From positions 3,434,171-3,498,170 of the forward strand of contig JAMXIF010000073.1 of assembly GCA_028583685.1 (NCBI GenBank): a DNA stretch of 64,000 nucleotides, given 5' to 3'. Origin of the DNA: Petaurus breviceps papuanus (lineage: Eukaryota > Chordata > Mammalia > Diprotodontia > Petauridae). The notes under the pieces were generated by a model, which saw only the letters and a list, made by a program, of their open reading frames with translations, was not told the DNA's origin and ran no database searches. Below are positions 11,011 through 22,035 of this stretch, one piece after another (position 1 is the first letter of the stretch; each line of letters opens with the position of its first letter). Position numbers and translations under genes: made by a program.

Positions 11011-11084
11011 TGAAGGTGGCTGGAGGGCAGGAGAGAGGAGAAAAGGTCCAGTGAATTGTAACTGGGGCTTTGACATTCTAGTGT

Positions 11085-11215
11085 GTGAATGAATGAAAGA
11101 AAAAAAATTTATTAAGTATTCATTATGTGACAAGTATTGTGTTAAGCATTGAAGATACAAATATAGAAAAGCAAGTCTTTACCTTCAAGAAGCTTATATT
11201 CTAAGAGGGTAATGA
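11085..11215 (-). mobile_element. L2 LINE 3' tail, antisense
   Basis: The plus strand shows 'tttattaagtattcattatg' followed by tgacaagtattgtgttaagc, then 'cttcaagaagcttatattct'. This is the reverse complement of the L2 3' terminal region. It is short and old. Confidence 0.7.
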
Positions 11216-12860
11216 TGGAATTGGAAAGGGGAAAGAATAATGAGATTTTTTTAATTAGCAAAAGACACTCATAGTATAACTACAAAAATGTAGGAGTCCA
11301 TCAAACATTTTCAGGTTAAAAACACATTTGCATAACTTAAATAAATTGGGACTTCCCAGAGCTTTGCCAAGTCAACACACTAAGCTCTTGAACTTTTGCC
11401 CTATAAATCTATAGGGATATTTTTTCCCCAAAAAAAGTGGCTCCAAGACCAGTGTGCCAAATAAATATAATAAATATCTGAAAAAATGATCCATGGATGA
11501 AGAGTGATACAGTTTTATGATTCTTCTCATAGAGTAAACCAGTTTGAGTTGGTGTGGCCATACATTTGTCTCTTCCCATGTTATGTGTTGTAGACAATGT
11601 CCTCTTGTCTCCAAACATGGGAAAGAGCTACTCAGAGTTTATTCAAGAACAAAGGCAAGAAACTTGGGACGAATAAAAGGAAGTGAACCTGTGATTTCCT
11701 TGGCATAGGGAACTCACAGATGAGGAAGCTTCTTATACTAATGTATCTCAGTACCTTCTCTGCAACTTAGAGTCTTGGAGAGTTGCCTAGGTCCCTGAAC
11801 ATGTTATCCAAGGTCATACATCTAACATGTGTAATAGGCTGGACTGGAACCCAGATCTTCTTGGCTCTGAGGCTGGCTCTCTTTCATACCATACCACACA
11901 TTCAGACAGGAAATATATTCTATTAATCAGAACTACCAGGTTTGGCCTTAGGTGAAATTTGTTTTCTATGATCTCTATCCAATCTTCTCCCCAATTCGCT
12001 ACTACTCCCTCCCCTAGGCTTTATTGTTCTCATGATGGTATGTTTTGAGTCACAGATACACACCTACTATGGCATTTCCTGAACAATAGCCTGGACTTAG
12101 AACAACAGAACTGTGGAAATGTAACAGCTCTCTGATAAGACCTGGCCATAAAGACTCCGGGAGTTGGAATTCCTCCCAATATGAGAAGAGAGAAAATTTG
12201 AGAGACCAGTACTAGAGGATAGGGTTTCCCTCCTTCAGCAGAAGGATATTGGAGAAGGAGAAGAAAGAAGGCAGAAACAGAGGAGTAAATGGAGGTGTGG
12301 GGGGGATCTTCTTCCATTTGTCACACACGGAGCCTCAGACTACTGGAGTATCTGGTGACAGTGACATCTGAAATTCCTTTCTTCAAACCAAATGATACCA
12401 TGAAGACTGAATGCTAAAGGGATAAATCAGAGGTAATAGAGTGTGTCTTTTTTATTTTAGGCAATCTTTTGCGCTATGGCTTCTTGGAAACATAGGTGAG
12501 AGTTGGGTGACAGGTGGACAGGCAGATGAACAACCCTAAAAAGGGCTTGGCAAGTGCTCATACCAGAAGTACTAGCCCTTCCTGAATATGCCATTACACC
12601 CCGCTAATTCACACTAAAGATGAAGAAACTTGTTTCCCCTTTTTTACCTCCTCAATTAAAACCTAACTATCATGGGTTTTATTCTATTAGGAACTTGTTC
12701 TCTGATAGGGAACTGACAAACTTATCTCTGTTAATAAGTAGAGTATGTGCTAATGTTGTGCTTTCTTAAGTAACAAATAGGCATTTTAACAGGGGTCCTC
12801 TAGAGACGATGCCTAAACCCAAAGTAATGGTGGACATTTCAGGTTCTTTGGTAGGTCAAG
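11216..12860. other. Mostly unassigned, with one MIR
   Basis: No gene is supported. An antisense MIR occupies about 11735-11900: 'gaacccagatcttcttggct' near 11850 and 'catctaacatgtgtaatagg' near 11819 are its core. The rest shows no repeat I can name. The minus-strand open frame of 95 codons at 12030-12317 has no recognisable domain. Confidence 0.4.
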
Positions 12861-12864
12861 TCTT

Positions 12865-13560
12865 TGGAGATTTAGCAATACCAGATATTAAACTGCATTA
12901 TACAGCAGTGAATTATCAAAACTATCTGGTACTGGCTAAGAAACAGAGAAGTAGATCAATGGAATAGAGTAGACATACAATTTCCAGCAGTCAATAAACA
13001 TAATAACCTTGTATTTGACAAGTGTAACTACTTAAGATTTTGGGATAAGAATTCATTATTTGTCAAGAATTGTTGGGAAAACTGGAAAGCAGTATGGTAG
13101 AAACTGGGTATAGACCAATATTTCACACCATTTACCAAGATAAGGTCAAAATGGATATATGACCTAGAGATAAAGACAGATTTTACAAGAAAATTAGAAG
13201 AACATATTACTTATCAGACTTATGCATAGATGAACAGTTTATAAATAAACAAGAGATAGCAAAGTTAGGTGTAAAATGAATAATTTCAATTACATTAAAT
13301 TAAAGGGTTTTGTATAAATAAAATAAATGTAGTCAAGACCAGAAGTAAAGCAGAAAATTGGGGAAAATTTTTATAGGGTTTATCAGATAAAGGTCTCATA
13401 TCTAAAATATATCAAGTCTATAAGAATACAAGTCATTCTCTAATTGATAAATGGTCAAAGGACATAAATAGGTAGTTTTCTGATGAAGAAATCAAAAGAA
13501 TTTATAGTCATATGAAAAATGCTCTAAATCATTATTGATTGGAGAAATGCAAAGTCTTTG
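12865..13560 (+). mobile_element. L1 LINE ORF2 fragment
   Basis: Old L1 sequence in sense: 'ctggtactggctaagaaaca' with gatcaatggaatag near 12929-12967, 'gtcaaaatggatatatgacc' near 13145, and 'ttgataaatggtcaaaggac' near 13443. These are consecutive landmarks of the marsupial L1 ORF2 C-terminal third. The frame is disrupted by many stops. It breaks off at about 13560 against a MIR-like SINE. Confidence 0.8.
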
Positions 13561-13561
13561 G

Positions 13562-13690
13562 GAGCCTTTCAAATCATACCATCCTGATTTTCCCTTGAAT
13601 AGCTGTGTGACCTTGGGGAAGTTACTTAATTTCTCTGGATCTTAGTTTCCTTCTCTGTAAAGTATACTTAGTAATACTACAATGTCTATT
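13562..13690 (+). mobile_element. MIR-like SINE fragment between L1 pieces
   Basis: 'agctgtgtgaccttggggaa' near 13601 is the box-B to core part of a MIR/tRNA SINE. 'ggatcttagtttccttctct' near 13638 is its downstream core. It interrupts the L1 sequence, but the L1 does not resume at the point where it left off. Confidence 0.65.
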
Positions 13691-14495
13691 TTTTCTATAG
13701 TAGCAAAGAACTGGAAACAAAATGGGTGACCACAACTGGGGATGACTAAAAAGTGATGGTACATGAATATAACAGAATAGTTCTGTGCTGTAAGAAATTA
13801 GGAATATGATGAATACAAGGGAACATTGATTGGTGGAGCTCTGAATTGGTACAAGCATTCTGAAAGGCACATTTGGAACTATGCCCCAGAATTTACAAAA
13901 AGGTATGTACTCTGATCCAGTAAGAGCACTACCAGGCATATACTAACAAAAAGTTCAAAGAAAGAGGAAAATCATGTACACACATAAAATTTATAACTCT
14001 TTCTGCCATGGCAAGGAACTGGAAACTAAGGTAGTGCCTATCTATTGAATGGCTGAAACAAATTAAGTTATATAAATATAATGGAATATTACTGTGCTAT
14101 AAAAAATTTACAAAAGGGATGGTTTCAGAAAAATCTGGAAAGAACTGTCTAAACTGATGCATAGTGAAGTAAACAGAACCAGAGAAATTTCTTTAATATA
14201 ATATTTTAAATATCAATAACTTTGAAAGACTTGAGTAATATGGTAAGTGCAATGACCTACCACAACTCCAGAGGACTGAAAATGACCTACTCTATCCACC
14301 TCCTGATAGAAAAACTATGTACTCAAACATACATTTAAAAAAAATATGACCAATGCCAGAATTTGTTTTGTTTGATTATGCATATTTGTTAGAAGGATTT
14401 CTTTTTTCTTTTTCAATAAGAAACGAGGATGATGGAGGAAAAAAATAAATTGTTCATTGAAAAAAATTACAAAATAAAGTATGGCTTTCTGAGAG
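13690..14495 (+). mobile_element. L1 LINE 3' end, rearranged
   Basis: An older L1 subfamily in sense whose order is scrambled. 'agcaaagaactggaaac' near 13703 (the AKNWK region) comes first. Then the piece that should precede it, 'tggaactatgccccagaatt' near 13875, appears. The AKNWK-like region then occurs a second time ('ggcaaggaactggaaac' near 14012). The 3' UTR runs to about 14480 with a final A-rich tail. At least two copies, or one copy with an internal duplication, are involved. Confidence 0.75.
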
Positions 14496-14527
14496 GTACT
14501 GCAGGAGACTATATTAGGAGATATTTG

Positions 14528-14782
14528 TTGTTAAATCATTTTCAGTTGCGTCTGACTCTTCATGACGCCATTTCAGAGTTTTCTTGCCAAAAATACTAGA
14601 GTAGTTCGCCATTTCCTTCTCAAGCTCACTTTGTAGATGAGGAAACTGAGGGAAACTGGGTTAAGTGACTTGCCTGGGGTCACATAGCTAGTAAGTGTCT
14701 AAAGCCAGATTTGACCTCAGGAAGATGAGTCTTTCTGACTCCAAACCCAGCACTTTATCCACTGAGCCACTTAGCTGTCCTA
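14528..14782 (-). mobile_element. Marsupial tRNA-headed SINE (Mar1-like), antisense
   Basis: The plus strand begins with the reversed 3' end 'ttgttgttaaatcatttt', passes 'ttgcctggggtcacatagct', and ends with the reversed tRNA head 'ccactgagccacttagctg'. Full length is about 250 bp. Diverged by perhaps 15% from the better copies in the window. Confidence 0.85.
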
Positions 14783-14827
14783 CATTAGGAAATATAGATG
14801 ATGTAAAAACAAAAGATGTCAACATTT

Positions 14828-14983
14828 ATTTTTTTTGCTTTTTTTGGAGGGCAATTGGAGTTAAGTGACTTGCCCAAGGTTACACAGCTAGTTTTTGTGT
14901 TAAGTATCTGAGGCTGGATTTGACCTCAGGTCCTCCTGATCCAGGGCCGGTGCTCTATTCACTGTGCCACCTAGCTGCCACCA
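14828..14983 (-). mobile_element. Short tRNA-headed SINE (~155 bp), antisense
   Basis: A reversed poly-A (t-run) at 14828 leads to 'gggcaattggagttaagtga', 'cccaaggttacacagctag', and the reversed head 'cactgtgccacctagctgcc'. This is the short class with a ccaattgcc-type 3' end and no RTE-like tail. Confidence 0.85.
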
Positions 14984-14989
14984 ACATTT

Positions 14990-16090
14990 ATTTAAAAAAA
15001 TAAAACATTGCATTATATCACAGGATTGTTATGAAGATCAAATTAAGTAATTTATGCACAAGGACTTTATAACCTGTAAAGCTGTATGTGAATATAAACT
15101 ATCACTATCATACCATGTAGGTAACCATCTAATCTGTCTACACTTAGGGCTAACACTTTATAGTAGCTAACTATGATTTTGGGTGCCTAGAAAAATTATT
15201 TCCTGTCACAATAAGAAAAAACACTATGGGGGAAAAATAAACTGCTGATAGTGAGGAGAGGGAAAAGGATCAGATCTAATGATGAGTGTGTTAAGAAACA
15301 ATTCTGTGCCAGCTGCCATGCCGAAACATCCAACTCTTAAACTTAGTGTAGACTATTTCCAATTTGTGTATATGTCTGTGAGGAAATGTGAAACAGACAT
15401 ACAAAACATGTAACAAAAAATAGATAAATAAAAAGGGGGGTGGAAATGTCAATCACTGCCCCAAAGAGTCTAATGCATTTTGGAAAAGATAAGCAAGGGG
15501 GAAAAAAATCAATAGGATCTGATAGAAATTGTCTGAATGAAATGTGTATCAAACTGAACAAGCTATCTTTACGACAGCTCCCAGAGCTCAGGGGCAGAAC
15601 ATTAGAGAAGAGGAGGGCTCTATAGTCATCAATGTAACACAAACTGATTGCTGCAGATCAACTATTTGAATTGGGGGGCTAACGTATGTGATAGAATGCT
15701 TCATTTCCTTTTGGGTAAAGTAAGCAATTGGGTTGGAGGGTATGTGAAGTGGGATTGGGGGGATTTCTTCTAAGTCTGAGATATTGTCTTTTGGTGGGTG
15801 GAGGGGGTGGATGGTGATCTTTTTTTTTTTAAAAAAAGCATTGGTTATTATGTCTCATTGTGGCACCCCTGGAGAGTTTAGCCCAGAGATTATTAAACCA
15901 AGGGTTGCCAAGACTAGCAGAGACGTTAGCTGGGCTTAATCTTCCTCCTCCTTGTTACTATACTAGTGCTATCAGGGTCTGTCCCTTCCTTTCTTCGGCT
16001 CTTTCCACTCCATTCCTTTTATTCCTTATGAACATATCTGTTTGGACAAATCTCCCTATAATTACTTTGTTGATAGGATTAGTCAATACT
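14990..16090. other. Unassigned non-coding stretch
   Basis: Nothing recognisable apart from 'gttatgaagatcaaattaag' near 15030-15110, which resembles the 3' end of a MIR-type SINE. Open frames at 15343-15642 (minus) and 15860-16093 (plus) have no domain I recognise. Confidence 0.4.
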
Positions 16091-16094
16091 TAAA

Positions 16095-16370
16095 GAAATT
16101 AATTCAGACTATTCACTAGAAGGTCAAATACTGAAGCTAAGCTTAGAGACTTTGGTCACTTAATGAAAAGACAGAACTCACTGGAAAAGACTGATGCTGG
16201 GAAAGATTGAAGACAAAAAGTAAAGTAGAAAGCAGAGGATGAAATAGTTTCATGGAAGCAATAAATGTGAGTTTGGACAGACTTTGGGAGACAGTGTGGG
16301 ACAGAAGGACCTGTCACAAAGAGTTAGACTTGACTGAATGACTGAACAACAGCAATAACAACAAAGTACT
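16095..16370 (+). mobile_element. RTE (BovB-like) LINE 3' end
   Basis: 'ggaaaagactgatgctggga' at about 16182 followed by aagattgaagac, then 'gcagaggatgaaatagttt', is the well-known end of RTE/BovB ORF2 and its 3' UTR. The element ends with 'agagttagacttgactgaat' and gactgaacaacagcaataacaa. The same ending (gagtcggacacgactgaacaa-like) closes the longer SINEs of this window, so this LINE family is the likely source of their retrotransposition machinery. The copy is 5'-truncated. Confidence 0.8.
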
Positions 16371-16374
16371 TTGC

Positions 16375-16800
16375 TCTCCATTAGTAATTATAATAGTAAC
16401 ATACGTAATAATTATAATATTTACATAGCAATTTAAGGTTTACAAAAGGGTTTTTTCACATTATTCACTCAGGGGTGGCTAGGTGGTGCAGTGAATAGAA
16501 CACTGGCCCTGGAGTCAGGAGGACCTGAGTTCAAATGTGACCTCAGATACAACACAAAAACTAGTCACAACCCCAATTGCCCTACCTTGCCCTCCAAAAG
16601 GCAAAAAAAAGAGAGACATTATCTCATTTGATCCTTACAAGAGTCCTGTAATATAGATGCTATTGTTATCATCTCCATTTAACAAATGAAGAAACTGAGG
16701 CAGGGTGGTTAATGACCTGCCCACAGTCATGATGCAATAGCAAGTATCAGAGACTGGATTTGAACTAGTTCTTCCTGACTCTACATCTAATACCCTACTG
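16375..16800 (-). mobile_element. MIR SINE, antisense, split by a younger SINE
   Basis: The reversed MIR tail ('atttaaggtttacaaaaggg') lies left of the insertion at 16472. The core resumes right of it with 'gacattatctcatttgatcc', 'tttaacaaatgaagaaactg' and 'gactggatttgaactagttc'. Landmark order shows a single MIR cut by the SINE. Confidence 0.75.
16472..16612 (+). mobile_element. Short tRNA-headed SINE in a MIR
   Basis: It starts 'ggggtggctaggtggtgcag' and passes 'ccctggagtcaggaggacct' with gagttcaaat (B box). It ends 'ccctccaaaaggcaaaaaaa'. A stretch between the B box and the core is missing relative to full copies. Being nested, it is younger than the MIR. Confidence 0.85.
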
Positions 16801-17272
16801 CTATCTACAATCCCTTATCTATAGAATTATTTTTTCCTAGTTTTCCCTAATCCTCAATCCCATTTCAAAAATGAGTGTAACTAAAGAAATATATATTATG
16901 AATCAGTTAAAAATTCAGTTGTTTGTCAGTACCCAGGATGTACAAACTGCAGGGCTAGGTAAGAGCCAAGAACTCTAAAGAGGTATGAGATACCACTGGA
17001 TTATAGGATGCTAGATTGAAAACTAGAATGGGTCTAGTCCCTATTCATCAGGACCTCATTTGAGGTCATAAGATATATAAGAACAGTGATAAATGTTCCA
17101 TGTCACGTGAATATTATTGAACTCTGGTCATTCAACATGAAACCCAAGGGTTACATGCAACTTGGCTGACCCAAGGGTATGATCTACCAAAGATTGGGTG
17201 GGCTTTAAAGAAATGTCTTCCCTAATTAGCTAGCCCTGCATTAGAGTTCTATTCCAATTCTGTATATGACAT

Positions 17273-17517
17273 AGGGGCAGCTATGTGGTGCAGTGCACAG
17301 AGGCTCCAGGTCTCGAGTCAAGGAGGCTCATTCTCCTGAGTTCAAATCTAGACTCAGACACTTTCTAGCTGTGTGACTCTAGACAAGTCACTTAACCTGT
17401 GTTTTCTGTAAAATGAACTGGGGAAGGAAATGACAAACCACTCCAGTATTTCTGCCAAGAAAACCCCAAATGGGGCCACAAAGAGTCAGATACACCTACT
17501 GAGCAACAACAGCACAA
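17273..17517 (+). mobile_element. Mar1-like SINE with RTE-type tail
   Basis: The head is 'ggggcagctatgtggtgcag'. The middle includes 'agctgtgtgactctagacaa' and 'gacaaaccactccagtattt'. The tail 'aaagagtcagatacacctac' with tgagcaacaac is homologous to the RTE 3' end. About 245 bp, near full length. Confidence 0.85.
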
Positions 17518-17529
17518 CATGGAGAAATC

Positions 17530-17660
17530 ATAGTATTTTATTATATGAAAAGGGCCCTTAGAGACCATCAAGTTGAATATTCTTATTTTACAAATAAGAA
17601 AATTAATTCATAAATAGGTTGAATGACTTGTATTGAGTCACACAGCTAGTAACTGAAATA
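17530..17660 (-). mobile_element. Old MIR-like SINE fragment
   Basis: 'agggcccttagagaccatca' followed by a degenerate core and 'gagtcacacagctagtaact' is the pattern of an antisense MIR-family SINE with a protein-free body. Its continuation is broken by the SINE starting at 17662. Confidence 0.5.
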
Positions 17661-17661
17661 G

Positions 17662-17900
17662 GTTGTTGTTCAGTCATGTCCAACTCTTCATGACCCCATT
17701 TGGAGTTTTCTTGGCAAAGATACTAGAGTGGTTTGCCATTTCCTTCTCCAGCTCATTTTACAGATGAGGAAACTGATGTAAACAAGTGACTTGCCCAGGG
17801 TCACACAACTAGAAGTCTGAGTCTAGATTTGAACTCAGGAAGACAAGTCTTCCTGATTCCTAGCATAGCACTAAATCCACTGTGCCACCTGGCTGCCCCT
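17662..17900 (-). mobile_element. Mar1-like SINE, antisense
   Basis: Reversed tail 'gttgttgttcagtcatgtcc' with aactcttcatgaccccattt, middle 'gtttgccatttccttctcca', reversed core 'ttgcccagggtcacacaact' and reversed head 'actgtgccacctggctgccc'. It lies within an older MIR-like fragment. Confidence 0.85.
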
Positions 17901-17977
17901 GTATATGACTCCAGATCTAATACCTTATCACTTATCCTATGCTGTCTATAGACATTTCTTTAAAAATAATAGCAACA

Positions 17978-18150
17978 TGGGGCAGCTAGGTGGCACAGTG
18001 AATAAAGCATGGGCCCCGGAGTCATGAGAAACTGAGTTCAAATCCAGTCTCATAAACTTAACACAAAACGTAGCCATGTGACCTTGGGCAAGTCACTTAA
18101 TCCCAATTGCCCTACCTTCCCCCCTCCAAAAAAAAAGCAAAAAAAAAAAT
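17978..18150 (+). mobile_element. Short tRNA-headed SINE
   Basis: 'ggggcagctaggtggcacag' head, 'ctgagttcaaatccagtctc' B box, 'gtgaccttgggcaagtcact' and then 'ccaattgccctaccttcccc' before an interrupted A tail. A second SINE of another class lies in or directly behind this tail. Confidence 0.85.
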
Positions 18151-18157
18151 AGTAGTT

Positions 18158-18312
18158 GGGGGCGGCCAGGTAGCACAGTGAGTAAGAGCACTGGCTCTAG
18201 TGTCGGGATGACCTGGATCAAATCCGGGCTCAGATACTCAACACCACACCCAGAAATAACTGGCCATGTAACCTTGAGCATGTTACTCAACCCCAATTGC
18301 TTAAAAAAAAAA
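18158..18312 (+). mobile_element. SINE monomer of the 'ccaggtagcacag' class
   Basis: It begins 'ggcggccaggtagcacag' and includes 'ctctagtgtcgggatgacct' and 'caccacacccagaaataact'. It ends 'accccaattgcttaaaaaa'. This is the monomer type that corresponds to the right arm of the dimers at 19094 and 49454. The flanks share an aatagta motif, suggesting insertion into the previous SINE's A tail. Confidence 0.85.
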
Positions 18313-18699
18313 TAGTAACATTTTATTGATAACTTTTGTTTTTATATCATCATTTCTTGATGACCCCCCACCTGAGCCCTTCCTTGGAGTAAAGAAAATC
18401 AGTTAAGCAAAAATCACCTGATACAATGACCACATCTGACAACATGCAATCCTAGGATTATAATTGGAAGCTGGAAGCGACCTCACAAGTCATCTAGTCC
18501 CTGTATCTTTGTGTTGGACCAGCACTTCCTCTCCTAAATGCTACCTGCTCAAGGAAGGACCCAAATTCAAAACCTTTAGATTGAGGATCTCATATTATAT
18601 TCAGATAATGGAGGTAAGTTTCATTTCTTATTTTCCAAAATGATAAATTATTTTAAAAATTCATACCAGACTCAGAATTAGGCTTTTTTTTTTTCCTCC

Positions 18700-18890
18700 A
18701 GTGGTCTTTTTATTTAAACAGTTAGATCATACAGTGGATAGGGCTCTGGATTTGCAGTCAGGAAGACATGAGTTCAAATACTACCTCTGACACAGCTATG
18801 TGACCATGGGAAAATCACTTAAATGTCTCTACTCATCAGATTCCTCACCTGTAAAATAGGGATAATGTTAACACCTAACACACAGGAGCA
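18700..18890 (+). mobile_element. MIR-type SINE with tRNA head
   Basis: 'tcatacagtggatagggctc' head, 'catgagttcaaatactacct' B box, 'tgtgaccatgggaaaatcac' and 'ctgtaaaatagggataatgt' core. It ends near 18890 against another SINE. Confidence 0.7.
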
Positions 18891-18892
18891 CA

Positions 18893-19400
18893 ATTAGCTA
18901 GTACAATATACAGAATAACAGGCTTGGAGTCAGAAAGACGAGTTCAAATGTGACTTCAGATACTCATTAGCTTTGTGACAACCTCTGCCTACTTCTATTT
19001 CCTCAACTATAAAATGGGAATAATAATAGCACCTACCTCACAGGGTTGTTGTGATGATCAGATGAAATAATAATTGTAAAGCACTTAGCACATGGGGCGG
19101 TCAGGTAGCACAGCAAGTTAGAGCACCAGCTCCAGTGTCGGGATGACTTGGTGATCGAATCCCGGGCTCAGACACTTAGCACCCATCCAGAAACACCTGG
19201 TCGTGTAACTTTGAGCAAGTTACTTAACCCCGATTGCTTAGGGGCGGCCAGGTGGCTCAGTGAGTAAGAGTACCAGCTCCAGTGTCGGGAACCTTGAGCA
19301 AGTTACTTAACCGCGATTGCTTTAAAAAAAAAAAAAAGCACTTAGCATAGTTTATGGCACATAATAGGCACTTAATAAATGCTTGTTTCCTTCCCTCCTT
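18893..19400 (+). mobile_element. MIR-type SINE interrupted by a dimeric SINE
   Basis: The head and core run to 19090: 'gttcaaatgtgacttcagat', 'tataaaatgggaataataat', 'gttgtgatgatcagatgaaa'. The tail resumes at 19335 with 'cttagcatagtttatggcac' and ataataggcacttaataaatg. The two parts join into one SINE once the dimer at 19094-19334 is set aside. Confidence 0.8.
19094..19334 (+). mobile_element. Dimeric SINE, copy 1
   Basis: Left arm 19094-19240, right arm from 19241, joined directly ('cgattgcttaggggcggcc') with no A tail between them. The left arm has 'cagacacttagcacccatcc'. The right arm begins with 'ggcggccaggtggctcag' and has lost about 100 bp of its middle. One A tail closes the unit. 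The target duplication aaagcacttagca lies at 19078-19090 and 19335-19347, so the dimer inserted as one piece. Confidence 0.85.
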
Positions 19401-19440
19401 CCTCCCTTCTTTCCTTCCCTCCTTTTTTCCTTCCTCTCTT
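19380..19440. repeat. Pyrimidine-rich (CCTT)n tract
   Basis: An irregular ttcc/cctt run at the end of a MIR-type SINE tail. A minus-strand open frame reading KEGR repeats through it is a by-product. Confidence 0.85.
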
Positions 19441-19554
19441 TCTAGTATTAAATGAGTTAGCCTATGTAAAGCACTTTGCAAACCATAAAGTGTTATATAA
19501 ATGCTAGATATTATTAGTAGTAAAATTGTAGCAATTACATATATGCACACATTT

Positions 19555-20105
19555 ATTATGATTTTATTTACTTCATTTTGTATCAATTCGTACAAATCTT
19601 TCCTTGTTTCCTGAATTTCTTCCTATATGTAATCTCTTACTGCACAGTAATACTCCATTATATTCATACAGCAGTTTGTTTAGCTGTTTACCAATTTATG
19701 GGTGCACATTTTATTTCTAATTTTTTGAAACCTCAAAAAATGTTGCCGTGGCATTTTGGTGTAGATTGGACCCTAGTTTCTGTCTTTGATCCTCTTGAAG
19801 TATATTTTGAATAGAGGAAAAGTGGATCAAAGGCCATGAACAGTTTAGTCGCATTTCTCGAATAATTCCAAACTGATTTCTTGAATGATCAAACCAATTC
19901 TCAACTCAACAACATGTTAGTGTGCCTATCTTGCCACAGCCCTTCCAACACTGACTATTACTATTTTCTTTTCAGTCATCTTTGCAAATCTGGGTGTGAG
20001 GTGAAACTTCAGAGTTGCTTTAATTTGCATTTTTCTTTATTAATGATACATTTCACCAAGCCTCTAATATCTGAGAGAATCACAGATCTGTTAGCCAGCC
20101 CGTAG
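19555..20105 (-). mobile_element. L1 LINE 3' region, antisense
   Basis: The plus strand shows reversed L1 ORF2 end landmarks: 'cacagtaatactccattata' with ttcatacagcagtttg near 19642, 'caaaggccatgaacagttta' near 19828, and 'ggtgtgaggtgaaacttcag' near 19993. The plus-strand open frames here are therefore antisense. The copy is old and truncated at both ends. Confidence 0.8.
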
Positions 20106-21172
20106 TACATTTAGTTTCAGGATGATCCTGTCAGTGGTCGTCTTTTTTTCTAACAAGCAGTAGAGTTGTGAGAAGTACTTCTTACTAGACAGCCAACACC
20201 AGCTCAGAGACCAGGAACTCACGATGTCGTTTCCAAAGTTAGAAATGTCTGCCTCTCAGGATTCTCTGTTGCTCATAACAGACCTATGCTTACATAGAGA
20301 AACATAAAGCAGAAGAGAAAGCCAGGGACTTAAAGTCTAGTGTCAGATCTGCTTAGGCAAATACATGTTTATGCTGCCATTAATGTGCACACCACCATTG
20401 CTGGAGTTATGAGTAGTGGCAATGGGGGGCATGGAATAGATCTCCTCATCACTTCACTGGAAGTCTAAAGAAGTGTTAGAACTAAGACAGAGAGGCACAG
20501 GAGAGAGAGCAATGTAGAACCTTTCTACAATTCTTAACCCTTACTGATTAAGGATTCTCCTTCCTAAGGGTCAGTCCCTCATGATGTTCATCTTTGACAC
20601 AATGAAGAATTTCTGTGTCAGTTCAGCAAAATGAAGCCATCTATCTCTTCATAAGAGGTTCATGTGCATAACAGAGAACATGCTCCACCTGCTATATTCA
20701 CATTCTTATTGATTAGATCAAAATTAATCTATAATTAAGTACTCTAACAGTATGCTCTTAATAAAGTTCATGGAACTGTTTTATCACAGCTAAACTATCC
20801 ATATTTTTGTTATATCATGCCTGAGGAAAAATATTACATTTCCCATGATGTTCCAGCCCTCAAGAACAAATCAGACTGAAGTTCTTGGGACTAATTTCTT
20901 TGAACCTCTATGCCTGTGAGTTAGAGTAATTTCATGAAAAGAACAAGAATCCCAGAAAGGGAGAGAACAATATGGAGGTCTTGGTAGCATCTCGTGTAAA
21001 AAAAAAAAAGAGAGAGTAAGTAAGTTAGTAAGATGTGAGGAGAATTCAGGGAGCTTTCTGCTTTAACGGAAATAGCAGACTATGGGAAAATCTGAAAGCA
21101 GAGATTATGATTCTAATTAAGATGGAGCAGATCTTTCTAACTTTCAGTCTGGTCTTCTAATAAACATTTCAT

Positions 21173-21173
<1 letters not shown>
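20106..21173. other. Unassigned non-coding stretch
   Basis: No family is recognised. An A-rich and GAGA/GTAA tract lies near 21000-21025. Nothing here looks like an exon or a promoter. Confidence 0.4.

Positions 21174-21213
<40 letters not shown>
21174..21213. repeat. (CA)20 microsatellite
   Basis: About 20 perfect CA dinucleotides, long enough to be polymorphic. Confidence 0.97.
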
Positions 21214-22020
21214 AGATTATGAATCTTGAAGAAGGACATTTTTCCCACTGTCCACTGGAAAAAAAACAAAACTAATTCCCAGAATGTGTGTGCTGAGAAA
21301 GATTTCCTATTCCTTTACTAATTGTTTTAGCCCAAATTAAATGTTTCTAAGTTTGTACCTACTCTTCCTTTGGACTCTGTGTATAGTAACCAGAAAGTGA
21401 ATGCCAGGCTTCTGGAAGGACTGTTTTGTAGCTACTATTTTTTCCAAGTCATAGTAATAAATGCCTTTGCTATGCATTAATTATGTCTACTGGCTGTCTG
21501 TTAATAAGAAGCATACTGGCGGAGGTTCATGAGCTATAGTTTTAGAATGGTGAATCTATAGGATATCCCAGAACATGTTGAATTTTACCCCATGCAGACA
21601 CAGCTTGTTAGTGAGAAAACATATTTGGTGGTGGGGAGGTATCCCAGAGAAGGTGTTTCAAGAGGAAAGTCTGACATGCACCCAGGTTTTAGGGGAGCAA
21701 AGACCTAGGGGAGAGAATAAGTAAGATCTCATTTCTAAAATGCTAAAATTCTGAAAATATAGTCTATTTTAAGACCAAAGAGCAATAGGAAACTCTCAAC
21801 AATCAGACTTTGAAGAACTAAACAGAAACAATTCCACTGAGGAAGAAAAAGAGGAGCCATCTAAAGGGACTACTATGAATGTACTGAGAGCTCACTGACC
21901 AGCTTTGTTTCTAAAGACAAAACAATTCATTCAAAAGAGTGGCATCATCCTGTAAGAACTGTGTCAACTATACAAAAGCTGAGATTGAGCTGAGGTGAAA
22001 AGATGATGAAAATCTTCTTT
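21214..22020. other. Unassigned non-coding stretch
   Basis: I see no repeat family or gene signal. Composition is ordinary. Confidence 0.4.
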
Positions 22021-22035
22021 AAAAGTTTTGCTTTT

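Noticed and set aside
18158-18312. A third dimeric SINE made of 17978-18150 and 18158-18312
   Set aside because: The two SINEs are of different classes and an A-rich tail lies between them, so this is a second insertion into the first one's tail and not a fused dimer.
17273-19340. tRNA genes, because of A- and B-box-like words
   Set aside because: All are heads of SINEs with long non-tRNA bodies and 3' tails. None folds as an isolated tRNA of about 73 bases.
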